A stretch of DNA of 20,041 bases from a virus: positions 1 through 20,041 of the IMG/VR virus record IMGVR_UViG_3300019093_001331. One strand, given 5' to 3'. Position 1 is the first letter of the stretch. Each line of letters starts with the position of its first letter. Below are positions 7,018 to 13,489 of this stretch, in pieces. Under the pieces are notes generated by a model. It was not told where the DNA came from and did no database searches. It saw only the letters and a program-made list of their open reading frames with translations. The translations under genes and the position numbers were made by a program.

Positions 7018-8197
7018 CAAGGAAGAGGTAGACATCAACAAATATGTTGTTGCCACATATAGAATGTCAAGCAACCAATCTCTCAAAGCAGCAGCTTGGA
7101 ACCTAGCCATAGGTCAAAGTGTTGGTAATCCTAATGTAAGAAATGAATGGGAGACAGACAGCTTGTTTGAAAATCACAGCTGTATTATATTTGCGGATGA
7201 AAAGAAATTAGAGGAACAAAAGGCTGGTATGGTAGAGATAGGATTTCCTGTTATCAATAGTGACTGGGATAACGATGGTATTAGCCATTTATTGTGCCAG
7301 CTCATGGGAGGTCATGTAGATATCGATCTGATCACTAGCTGCAGATTAATTGATTTGCTAATACCAGAATGTGTTAAGCAGCATTTCTTGGGCCCAAAAT
7401 TTGGCATCACAGGATTGAGGAAATTAACCAATCAATTTAACAAACCGCTTTTTGGTGCTATTATTAAACCCAAAACTGGTATCACTTCAAAAGTTTTGCT
7501 TGAAATGGTTAAACAAGTTGTTGAGGGTGGTGTTGATTTTATTAAAGAAGATGAAATAATGAGTAACCCTGCATGTTGCCGGTTGGAGGAAAGGGTAGAA
7601 GTTATAGCTAACTATCTTTCAACACAAAAGAAAAAAATAGCTTTTTGCCACACAATTAATGGAGATCCACATGTTGTTTTAGATAGGGTACGCAAAGTAA
7701 GCGAACTGGGCGGCAACGGAGTACACATAAATGTATGGAGCGGTCTGGGGGTTTATAATAGCATTCGTAAGTTAGATTTACCAGTATTCTTACATTTTCA
7801 AAAAAGCGGCGACAGAGTATTTACAGATAGAAGTCATAGATTCTCTATTGCTTGGCCTGTTGTTTGTCAGTTAGCAACTCTCATGGGTGCTGATACAATA
7901 CAAGCAGGTATGGTTGGTGGTTATAGCAATGATGATGAAATTGAATTGATGCAAGCATTAAAAATTTTAAGAGAAGGCAATACTGTGCCAGCTCTTAGTT
8001 GCGGAATGCATCCCGGTCTAGTTGATTTCTGTATTGGCAGGGTGGGTAATGATTTTATGGCAAATGTAGGTGGTGCAGTGCACGGCCATCCAGGTGGCTC
8101 CCGATCTGGTGCCTTGGCTATGCGGCAAGCTATTGATAAGGAACATGGCAAGGAATATAACCAAGCCATTGAAAAGTGGGGCATAGTTTCTGCATAA
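7001..8197 (+). CDS. RuBisCO-like protein (form IV type, non-carboxylating)
   Basis: 398 residues, full-length for a RuBisCO large-chain fold: N-terminal domain about 1-125, then the TIM barrel. Conserved: GPKFGITGLRK (131-141), KPK with K156/K158 (spinach K175/K177), and VDFIKEDE with K182, D184, E185 (the carbamylated Lys201, Asp203, Glu204). Also kept are SCGMHPG with S333/G335 (S379/G381) and VGGAVHGHPGG (356-366, phosphate-binding G403/G404 and GHP). Altered: loop-6 'GTVVGK' is GMVGGY, so Lys334 is Tyr308; the Arg295 and His327 positions are non-basic (HFQK, TIQ); the Asn123 region reads MGGHVD; Glu60 is lost. Form IV members with this pattern catalyse enolisation/isomerisation or decarboxylation of mono-phosphorylated keto-sugars, not CO2 fixation. 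Placement between a cupin and a GDPD-like gene points to glycan-precursor chemistry. Confidence 0.9.
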   Translation: MKIFRNKEEVDINKYVVATYRMSSNQSLKAAAWNLAIGQSVGNPNVRNEWETDSLFENHSCIIFADEKKLEEQKAGMVEIGFPVINSDWDNDGISHLLCQLMGGHVDIDLITSCRLIDLLIPECVKQHFLGPKFGITGLRKLTNQFNKPLFGAIIKPKTGITSKVLLEMVKQVVEGGVDFIKEDEIMSNPACCRLEERVEVIANYLSTQKKKIAFCHTINGDPHVVLDRVRKVSELGGNGVHINVWSGLGVYNSIRKLDLPVFLHFQKSGDRVFTDRSHRFSIAWPVVCQLATLMGADTIQAGMVGGYSNDDEIELMQALKILREGNTVPALSCGMHPGLVDFCIGRVGNDFMANVGGAVHGHPGGSRSGALAMRQAIDKEHGKEYNQAIEKWGIVSA

Positions 8198-8200
8198 CAG

Positions 8201-8617
8201 ATGAAGCTAATTTCACACAGAGGCAATACAAGCGGCTCGAACTTAACATTGGAAAATACCCCGGAACAAATAAAAAAAGTATTGAACATGGGTTATGATT
8301 GCGAGGTTGATGTCCATGCAACTCATGGGGGTTTGTTTCTTGGTCACGATGCGCCTGATCATGCTGTTGATGGCTCCTTTTTTGAGCTTAAGAGCATTTG
8401 GTGGCATGCAAAAAATTTAGATGCATTAATATTTCTTTTAAATAAAAATGTTGCTTGCTTCTGGCATGAATCTGATGAACGGACATTAACTTCCAATGGT
8501 TATATTTGGACATATCCAGGCAAAGCAGTGAATGAAAAAAGCATTATTGTGCACTTGCAAAATGATTGGAAACAGTTAAACTATAATTGTTACGGCATAT
8601 GCACTGATTTTATATGA
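8201..8617 (+). CDS. Short glycerophosphodiester phosphodiesterase-like protein
   Basis: 138 residues. It begins at once with the GDPD signature: ISHRG (H6, R7), then LENTPE (E18, N19, T20), then CEVDVHATHGG with metal ligands E35 and D37, then LGHD (H49, D50). All catalytic and Mg/Ca-binding positions of the N-terminal half of a GDPD barrel are intact. The protein is about half the usual ~240 residues, so the C-terminal barrel strands are abbreviated; WHAKNLD and ICTDFI near the end may be degenerate late strands. GDPDs hydrolyse glycerol-phosphodiesters, and short versions occur in polysaccharide clusters. Here it starts three bases after the RLP stop and ends with an ATGA overlap, so it is probably a co-translated partner of the RLP module. 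Confidence 0.75.
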   Translation: MKLISHRGNTSGSNLTLENTPEQIKKVLNMGYDCEVDVHATHGGLFLGHDAPDHAVDGSFFELKSIWWHAKNLDALIFLLNKNVACFWHESDERTLTSNGYIWTYPGKAVNEKSIIVHLQNDWKQLNYNCYGICTDFI

Positions 8618-9345
8618 AAATTGACGAATTTACAATTAGCTTGCACTGTGGTTGCAGTAGAGATATAACAAATAAACAAATAGAGGCATTAAAGCCGTTA
8701 GAGGCAAAATACAAAGTACACTGGAACAATAGAATCGATAGGTATCCTAAAATGTACCCCTCATACTCTCAGCTCATAAACCACGCTATTGTTACTTCAC
8801 CAACGGAATGGGTAATATTAATTAACGATCGCACTTATCCGAAACCAGAAGAAGTGGAAAAAATGCTGCATTTACTTGAGAATGGCATGTCGTGTGTGCT
8901 GCTTTATAATGTTGGGTTCATGGGGTTTGCAAAAGAATTAATCAGAAAAATAGGCTGGTGGGACGAGAGGTTCATTCATGGTGGTTGGGAAGATCGTGAT
9001 TGGGTGTGGAGATTGTATGAAGCAGATTTAGCCCTTTATGAGAGCCAGGAGAGCACTTATGATACCACCTGGAAATCGCCTCTCAATGTGCCTGGTGGTC
9101 ATAGCTCCACACCACATTGGCTGCAAAAATACAATGGTTATGACCACTTTGTTATTGTAAAAACTTTAGCTGAAGAAAAATACCCACACTGGGATCTATT
9201 CAATGGTGACCCCAGATCTGATATTAGTACTACATGGAAGAAGTGGAGTGATTCAATCCTCAATATAGATTATGATAAACCTGAATCCGGGCCATCCGGA
9301 TCATCACTAATAGCCAATAGAAAATTAATTACTAGTTACGTCTGA
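8614..9345 (+). CDS. GT-A fold glycosyltransferase (GT2/galactosyltransferase-like C-terminus)
   Basis: 243 residues. The early part (FTISLHCGCS) is the first strand of a GT-A domain. EWVILINDRTYPKPEEVEKML (65-85) has N-D-R at 71-73 in the place of the DxD. Residues 103-134 read MGFAKELIRKIGWWDERF then IHGGWEDRDWVWR. This is the classical 'f-x-k-e-x-l-x-x-i-G-x-f-D-E-x-f ... g-x-E-D-x-D-x-x-x-R' acceptor/catalytic-base block of GT2 and beta-4-galactosyltransferase-type enzymes. The stop is followed by a 42-base gap, one of the longest in the cassette. Being directly downstream of the RLP module it is a candidate user of that module's product; this is inference only. Confidence 0.75.
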   Translation: MKIDEFTISLHCGCSRDITNKQIEALKPLEAKYKVHWNNRIDRYPKMYPSYSQLINHAIVTSPTEWVILINDRTYPKPEEVEKMLHLLENGMSCVLLYNVGFMGFAKELIRKIGWWDERFIHGGWEDRDWVWRLYEADLALYESQESTYDTTWKSPLNVPGGHSSTPHWLQKYNGYDHFVIVKTLAEEKYPHWDLFNGDPRSDISTTWKKWSDSILNIDYDKPESGPSGSSLIANRKLITSYV

Positions 9346-9387
9346 TAAGGTAGATTGAAATAACAATAACATGTGCTAATTATAGTG

Positions 9388-10365
9388 ATGAAAAGGATTC
9401 TTATCACTGGTGGTCTAGGATTCGTAGGTGTACACTGCATTGAGAAGTGGAAAGCGCTTGGCTGGAGCATTACCATCATTGATAACATGTCATCGAATGC
9501 CATACCTGCAGATCACTCCATTACCAAAGATACACAGGTTATTGTGGACAACATTTTGCATGTCAAGTGGGCGGATCTGCCCAAGTTTGATTTAATACTG
9601 CACCTCGCATCACCAGTGGGCCCGGTTGGTGTCCTCAAGCATTCTGGTAATATGGCGAGATTGATTTTAGATGATATATACTGGGCAATCAACGGAGCAA
9701 ATCACAACAAATGTCCCCTGCTGTTCATATCCACATCTGAAATCTATGGATATAGAGCCAGTAAAAGTTATCTGAAAGAAGAAGACGATAAAGTTTTACA
9801 TGGACCTTTTACTGTAAGAAATGAATATGCAATTTCAAAATTACTATCAGAAATAGTTCTGGCTAATCATGGTAAAATTAATTCCAATTTTAAATATCAG
9901 ATCATCAGACCATTTAATATTACAGGTGAGTATCAACTGCCTGATGGTGGCTTTGTTTTGCCAAGATTTGTAGACCAAGCACTAAACAATGAGGACATCA
10001 CAGTTTATTATAATGGATTGCAGCTCAGAGCTTTCACCTGGGTAAAAGATATAGTTGATGGCATATATTTAACTTCAACTGCACCTGATGAATACTGGAA
10101 CCATGAATGGAATATCGGTTACGAGCAAAACGAAAGAACTGTGCTGTATCTTGCAGAGAAAGTAAAAGAGCTTACACATACAATGTCAAATATTAGTCAT
10201 GTTGATCCAGTGTCATTACATGGTCCTCTTTTCTCTGAAGCTCCTGAAAAAATTCCTAATAGTGAAAAAATTAAACAACATCTTGGTTGGAAGCCTACAA
10301 AAAATGTTGATGAAGTAATTGAAGAAGTTGTAAATTTCTACAAAAATAAAAAATGTACAAAATAG
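9388..10365 (+). CDS. NAD-dependent epimerase/dehydratase (UDP-glucuronate decarboxylase-like SDR)
   Basis: 325 residues from ATG 9388 (MKRILITGG); a GTG at 9373 would add five unlikely residues. Extended SDR. Dinucleotide loop TGGLGFVG at 7-14. LHLASPVGPVG at about 71-81 matches 'HLASPxSP' of UDP-xylose synthases. Catalytic STSEIYG at 115-121 has the Thr-Ser-Glu seen in ArnA and UXS decarboxylases rather than the Thr-Asp-Glu of 4,6-dehydratases. YxxxK is Y147-K151 (NEYAISK). RPFNITGEY then closes the substrate pocket. It probably acts on a UDP-uronic acid, giving a pentose nucleotide, but an epimerase or apiose-type synthase remains possible. The adjacent dehydrogenase-like gene could supply the uronate. 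Overlaps the next gene by 13 bases. Confidence 0.78.
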   Translation: MKRILITGGLGFVGVHCIEKWKALGWSITIIDNMSSNAIPADHSITKDTQVIVDNILHVKWADLPKFDLILHLASPVGPVGVLKHSGNMARLILDDIYWAINGANHNKCPLLFISTSEIYGYRASKSYLKEEDDKVLHGPFTVRNEYAISKLLSEIVLANHGKINSNFKYQIIRPFNITGEYQLPDGGFVLPRFVDQALNNEDITVYYNGLQLRAFTWVKDIVDGIYLTSTAPDEYWNHEWNIGYEQNERTVLYLAEKVKELTHTMSNISHVDPVSLHGPLFSEAPEKIPNSEKIKQHLGWKPTKNVDEVIEEVVNFYKNKKCTK

Positions 10366-11078
10366 GCATCATTGGGTATGGTGAAATTGGTAGTAGCCTT
10401 GCCAAGGTGTACAGAGAGCACAAGGACTTTGCATCTTCAGTATACATTGTAGACCCCAAGTTTAATTGCAACGATGACATAAAAAACTGTGATGTACTAA
10501 ACGTCTGCATACCATTTACAGAGAATTTTGTTACTACAGTCAACAATTACATCTCAGAAAACGCACCAAAACTCACTGTCATACACTCCACAGTTGTACC
10601 AGGCACAACAAGCAAGATCATTGGCAACACCTGTCATTCACCTGTTCGCGGCTTGCATCCTAATCTGGATACAGGCATAAAGCTCTTCTTAAAATACATT
10701 GGTGCAGATGACCGCTCTGTAGCAAAAAAATATCAAGAGCACTTGAACTGTCTGAATATTAAATCGTTGATTTGCAAAAATAGCAAGACCACAGAATATG
10801 CAAAACTACTGGACACTACATATTATGGCATTTGCATTGCGTTTCATAACGATGTGCTCAAGTTATGTGAAACAGAAGGGTTAAATTTTGAAGAAGTCAT
10901 GACAACATATAATCTCACTTATAATGAAGGTTATTTAGCATTGGGCAAAAAGAATGTGACAAGACCTGTGCTGTATGGTTCCAAGAAAATCGGTGGTCAT
11001 TGCGTTGTGCCCAACGCAAAAATTCTAAAAAACCTTCTTGATATTGAATCGATACATTCTATATTAAGATATGAGTAA
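10353..11078 (+). CDS. Short UDP-glucose/GDP-mannose dehydrogenase-like protein
   Basis: 241 residues. The Rossmann start is IGIIGYGEIGSSLAKVY (GYGEIG 8-13). STVVPGT lies at 80-86 and NLNVCIPF-type strands match UGDH. TTEYAKLLDTTYYGICIAFHND (147-167) is the central dimerisation helix with the Lys of family 'E-x-x-K' (K151). KIGGHCVVPNAKIL (212-225) aligns with the 'GGxCxPkD' motif, so the catalytic Cys is C217. Normal family members are about 390-450 residues; this protein stops just after the Cys and lacks the C-terminal UDP-binding Rossmann domain. It may be a minimal enzyme, one needing a partner, or act on a different substrate. ATG overlaps the preceding gene by 13 bases and the epimerase by 8. 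Confidence 0.72.
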   Translation: MYKIGIIGYGEIGSSLAKVYREHKDFASSVYIVDPKFNCNDDIKNCDVLNVCIPFTENFVTTVNNYISENAPKLTVIHSTVVPGTTSKIIGNTCHSPVRGLHPNLDTGIKLFLKYIGADDRSVAKKYQEHLNCLNIKSLICKNSKTTEYAKLLDTTYYGICIAFHNDVLKLCETEGLNFEEVMTTYNLTYNEGYLALGKKNVTRPVLYGSKKIGGHCVVPNAKILKNLLDIESIHSILRYE

Positions 11079-12078
11079 TATCAAGAAAGCATTAGTGCTT
11101 GGTGCAGGTGGATTCATTGGCAACCACCTTGTAACGAGATTGAAGAGTGAGGGGTATTTTGTTCGAGGCATAGATTTAAAACACCCAGAGTATTCTGATA
11201 CTGGTGCGGATGAATTTTTTATAATGGATCTCACAGATCCTAGCGCCGTAAAAAGAGCAATGAATGCCAGTTGGCATTATAGCACAGCTAGTGTTGTCAC
11301 GCCATTTGACGAGGTGTATCAATTGGCTGCTGACATGGGTGGTGCAGGCTACATCTTCACAAAAGAACATGATGCAGATGTGATGCAAAATTCTGCAACT
11401 ATCAATTTAAATGTGTGCAAGACAGCTGCAGCATATAATTATGCAGGCAAAAAGATTTTTTATAGCAGCAGTGCTTGCATGTATCCAGAACACAATCAAT
11501 TGGACCCCAACAATCCCAACTGCAGTGAAGACAGCGCATACCCTGCAAACCCAGACAGTGAGTATGGCTGGGAAAAACTTTTTAGTGAGAGGTTATACTT
11601 GGCTTACAGCCGCAATTACAATTTGAGCGTGCGCATTGCTCGCTTTCACAACATCTTTGGCACCCAAGGTACATGGCAGGGTGGTAGAGAGAAGGCACCA
11701 GCTGCAATTTGTCGCAAAGTGTTGCAATCCACAGGCGACATTGAAATCTGGGGTGATGGTGAGCAGACTAGATCCTTCTTGTATATTGATGAGTGCATTG
11801 AAGGCATTCGCAGATTGATGCAATCAGACTTTGCAGAACCAGTGAACATTGGTTCTGTGGAACGAGTAACCATCAATCAATTGGTTGACTTGGCATGTTC
11901 ATTTGAAAATAAAAAAATTATAAAAAACTACAAGCTGGATGGGCCTACCGGTGTAAGAGGCAGAAATTCTTGCAACAAGTTGATACACAAGCAATTGAAT
12001 TGGCAGCCATGTAGCCCATTGGTTGCAGGGTTAGAGAAAACTTATTTCTGGATTAAATCCCAAATAGAAAATAGTTGA
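11071..12078 (+). CDS. GDP-mannose 3,5-epimerase
   Basis: 335 residues, close to the plant enzyme in length outside its N-terminal extension. NAD loop LGAGGFIGNHL (10-20); LAADMGGAGYI (85-95); SSACMYPE with catalytic C136; YGWEK with Y165 and K169. RFHNIFGTQGTWQGGREKAPAA (191-212) contains K208, the second acid/base of the C3/C5 epimerisation. GDGEQTRSFLYIDECIEG lies at 228-245 and GVRGRNS with a substrate-binding Arg near 296. This motif series is specific to GME, which converts GDP-D-mannose to GDP-L-galactose (and GDP-L-gulose) and is best known from plant ascorbate and cell-wall synthesis. In a phage glycan cassette it most likely supplies an L-hexose donor for the neighbouring transferases. 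Last gene before a 30-base AT-only gap. Confidence 0.92.
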   Translation: MSNIKKALVLGAGGFIGNHLVTRLKSEGYFVRGIDLKHPEYSDTGADEFFIMDLTDPSAVKRAMNASWHYSTASVVTPFDEVYQLAADMGGAGYIFTKEHDADVMQNSATINLNVCKTAAAYNYAGKKIFYSSSACMYPEHNQLDPNNPNCSEDSAYPANPDSEYGWEKLFSERLYLAYSRNYNLSVRIARFHNIFGTQGTWQGGREKAPAAICRKVLQSTGDIEIWGDGEQTRSFLYIDECIEGIRRLMQSDFAEPVNIGSVERVTINQLVDLACSFENKKIIKNYKLDGPTGVRGRNSCNKLIHKQLNWQPCSPLVAGLEKTYFWIKSQIENS

Positions 12079-12108
12079 TATACAAACTTAACATATTATT
12101 ATTATTAA
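12075..12108 (+). promoter_or_regulatory. Possible promoter at the boundary between glycan cassette and core genes
   Basis: A 30-base non-coding gap of almost pure A/T. TTGATA at 12075-12080 and TATTAT at 12097-12102 are separated by 16 bases, a passable sigma70-like pair. The tandem TAT repeats make any -10 assignment ambiguous, and no Shine-Dalgarno precedes the ATG at 12109. Listed because it separates two functionally distinct gene blocks. Confidence 0.25.
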
Positions 12109-12693
12109 ATGATTATTAGTCAAAAAATATATGACGGTTCGTTGCTACACTCTCGATTTGCTTATAAGTTTTTTCGAGATAAAACTCTGCCCATCGGCAA
12201 CATTGTTGCTTTTCGAGCACCCATGCAAGTTGAAGCAGAGGGCATGATTGACAGTGAGGATATTCTTAATGCTGATTACATATACAGTGATGATGCTATT
12301 AATTTCCTTTGGGAAATTCCGTACCTGGATGCTTTTGGTGCAGTGGCATATCAGAGACTTTTAAATACTCAAATTGCAAATATACTGTCAACACAATACC
12401 TCAAAGCACCAATTGAAATGAAGGGTGATGATTTGATTGTGCACAAGGAGCATACACAAGGTGGTGTTGCACAACCTCGCGGCAAGTGCAGCGTTAGTAT
12501 CACATACACTAAGAATGATGTTGCCCTGGGTCATACAGGCATCAATATTAAAGCAGGAAAAAAAGCACCTGCCTTTGCATACTCAACAGATCTTACAGAT
12601 GATCAAGCAAACAGCTTCATGTCTGAAGTTATCGATCTGTTCTACCATCTCAACGACAACATATTCATTGCAACGACAAAAGTCATTTGCTAA
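12109..12693 (+). CDS. DUF366 family protein
   Basis: 194 residues. YDGSLLHSRFAYKFF, then NIVAFRAPMQVEAEGMIDSEDI, then NFLWEIPYLDAFGAVAYQRLL, and KGDDLIVH with SVSITYTKNDVALGHTGINI match the ordered motifs of DUF366: Y-D-G-s-q-L-x-S-x-w-A-Y, v-a-F-x-g-p, M-v-D-x-E-D, h-F-x-x-E, Q-R-L-L, s-V-S-I-x-T, H-x-G-I-N. The family is known mainly from archaea and thermophilic bacteria, is about 190 residues long, and has no established reaction that I can cite. The length is complete. The stop TAA shares bases with the next ATG (TAATG), coupling it to the clamp-loader gene and suggesting a role in the core replication/expression programme rather than the glycan cassette. Confidence 0.7.
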   Translation: MIISQKIYDGSLLHSRFAYKFFRDKTLPIGNIVAFRAPMQVEAEGMIDSEDILNADYIYSDDAINFLWEIPYLDAFGAVAYQRLLNTQIANILSTQYLKAPIEMKGDDLIVHKEHTQGGVAQPRGKCSVSITYTKNDVALGHTGINIKAGKKAPAFAYSTDLTDDQANSFMSEVIDLFYHLNDNIFIATTKVIC

Positions 12694-13055
12694 TGGATAC
12701 AATCTTTGATTTTCTTAACTCTATTCTTTTTTCAAAGAAAAAGCGAGAAATAAATCACGATAACAACAATTCCTATATACCATATATGATTAACCGCTGG
12801 TGTTCATTTCATAGCAAGGAACTGGCCAATGTTATCAACATAACTACAAACAGATTTACTAACCTGTCCAAACAGGAGCATTTTCACTTCTTGAAAAACT
12901 TCTTACCGAGGTACAACTTTAGCAAGATAGACTACATGAAGAAAAACAATAACAAAGAAAAAGAAGAAGATGCAAATCTAACAATGTTGTCGCGAAACCT
13001 TGAACTCTCAAAAAGAGAGATAAATCATTACATCATATGTCAAAACTATCTGTAG
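12693..13055 (+). CDS. 62: Clamp-loader small subunit (T4 gp62-like)
   Basis: 120 residues from ATG 12693, which overlaps the preceding TAA. The sequence MDTIFDFLNSILFSKK, then YIPYMINRWCSFHSKE, then HFHFLKNFLPRYNFSK follows the marker pattern of marine T4-like 'clamp loader subunit A' proteins: F-x-F-l-n-s-I near the start, Y-x-P-y-m-i-N-r-x-x-S-f in the middle, and a basic F-L-x-x-x-x-p-x-x-x-r-f-s-k segment. Members are much shorter than T4 gp62 (187 residues). With gp44 it would load the gp45 sliding clamp on DNA, which also licenses late transcription in T4. The expected F-x-K-W-x-K motif is degenerate here (NFSKIDYMK). gp44 and gp45 are not in this window. Confidence 0.7.
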   Translation: MDTIFDFLNSILFSKKKREINHDNNNSYIPYMINRWCSFHSKELANVINITTNRFTNLSKQEHFHFLKNFLPRYNFSKIDYMKKNNNKEKEEDANLTMLSRNLELSKREINHYIICQNYL

Positions 13056-13489
13056 ATGCTCTGGGCCCAGTTCCCAAGAGTTTAATTGATTTCGCTGATC
13101 TGCCTAAAAATACGTTTGATTCAGTATTCTTAGGACACAACCTGAAACAAGTGCTAGATGATATTATTCTTGCTATTTTTATTGATGAATCGGACAATGG
13201 AAAAGAGATCATACGCAATGGCATTCTGGTGCCTGTAAATGCTGAAACAAAAGCATGGCGATTGGGCAGAGTAATTCTTACAGGTCCAAGCGTGAGACAC
13301 ACCACTCCCGGTGACGTCATTTGCTTTCCAAATAATCTCGGGGTACCCATTTCAAACATTGATGTGGAGGGGTATGGTAAGATTGACAAAGGCATTTTTA
13401 TTAATGAACAACGCATCTTTGGCATATGCACCACACGTAAGGATAATGAAAATAACACTAGGGTCCCTAAAAAATCTCCTAGAAAATAA
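13037..13489 (+). CDS. GroES/gp31-like co-chaperonin
   Basis: 150 residues. The core at about 35-135 follows the GroES barrel: DDIILAIFIDES (strand 1), then NGILVPVNAETKAWRLGRVILTGP (mobile-loop position followed by the 'g-x-V-x-a-v-G-p-G' strand). VRHTTPGDVICFPNNLG matches 'v-k-v-G-D-x-v-x-f', and GIFINEQRIFGIC matches the final 'y-l-i-x-x-x-d-I-l-a-i'. T4 gp31 replaces host GroES so that GroEL can fold gp23, and the gp23-like gene lies downstream here. N-terminal (about 35 residues) and basic C-terminal (TRVPKKSPRK) extensions make it longer than gp31 (111) or GroES (97). Overlaps its upstream neighbour by 19 bases and the next gene by 44. Confidence 0.62.
   Translation: MSKLSVDALGPVPKSLIDFADLPKNTFDSVFLGHNLKQVLDDIILAIFIDESDNGKEIIRNGILVPVNAETKAWRLGRVILTGPSVRHTTPGDVICFPNNLGVPISNIDVEGYGKIDKGIFINEQRIFGICTTRKDNENNTRVPKKSPRK

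Noticed and set aside
7001-8197. True carboxylating RuBisCO
   Set aside because: The loop-6 lysine position is Tyr308, and residues corresponding to Glu60, Asn123, Arg295 and His327 are not kept; no small subunit or phosphoribulokinase gene is present.
7921-8289. Minus-strand ORF opposite the RLP 3' end
   Set aside because: Mirror of a strongly supported + strand gene; Cys/Ser/Pro-rich translation without motifs, and no minus-strand gene elsewhere.
11411-11876. Several overlapping ORFs on both strands within the epimerase gene
   Set aside because: All are shadows of the well-supported GDP-mannose epimerase reading frame.
13311-13445. Upstream extension of the DUF2693-like gene
   Set aside because: The extension reads as a shadow of the co-chaperonin gene; ATG 13446 begins the family-like sequence.
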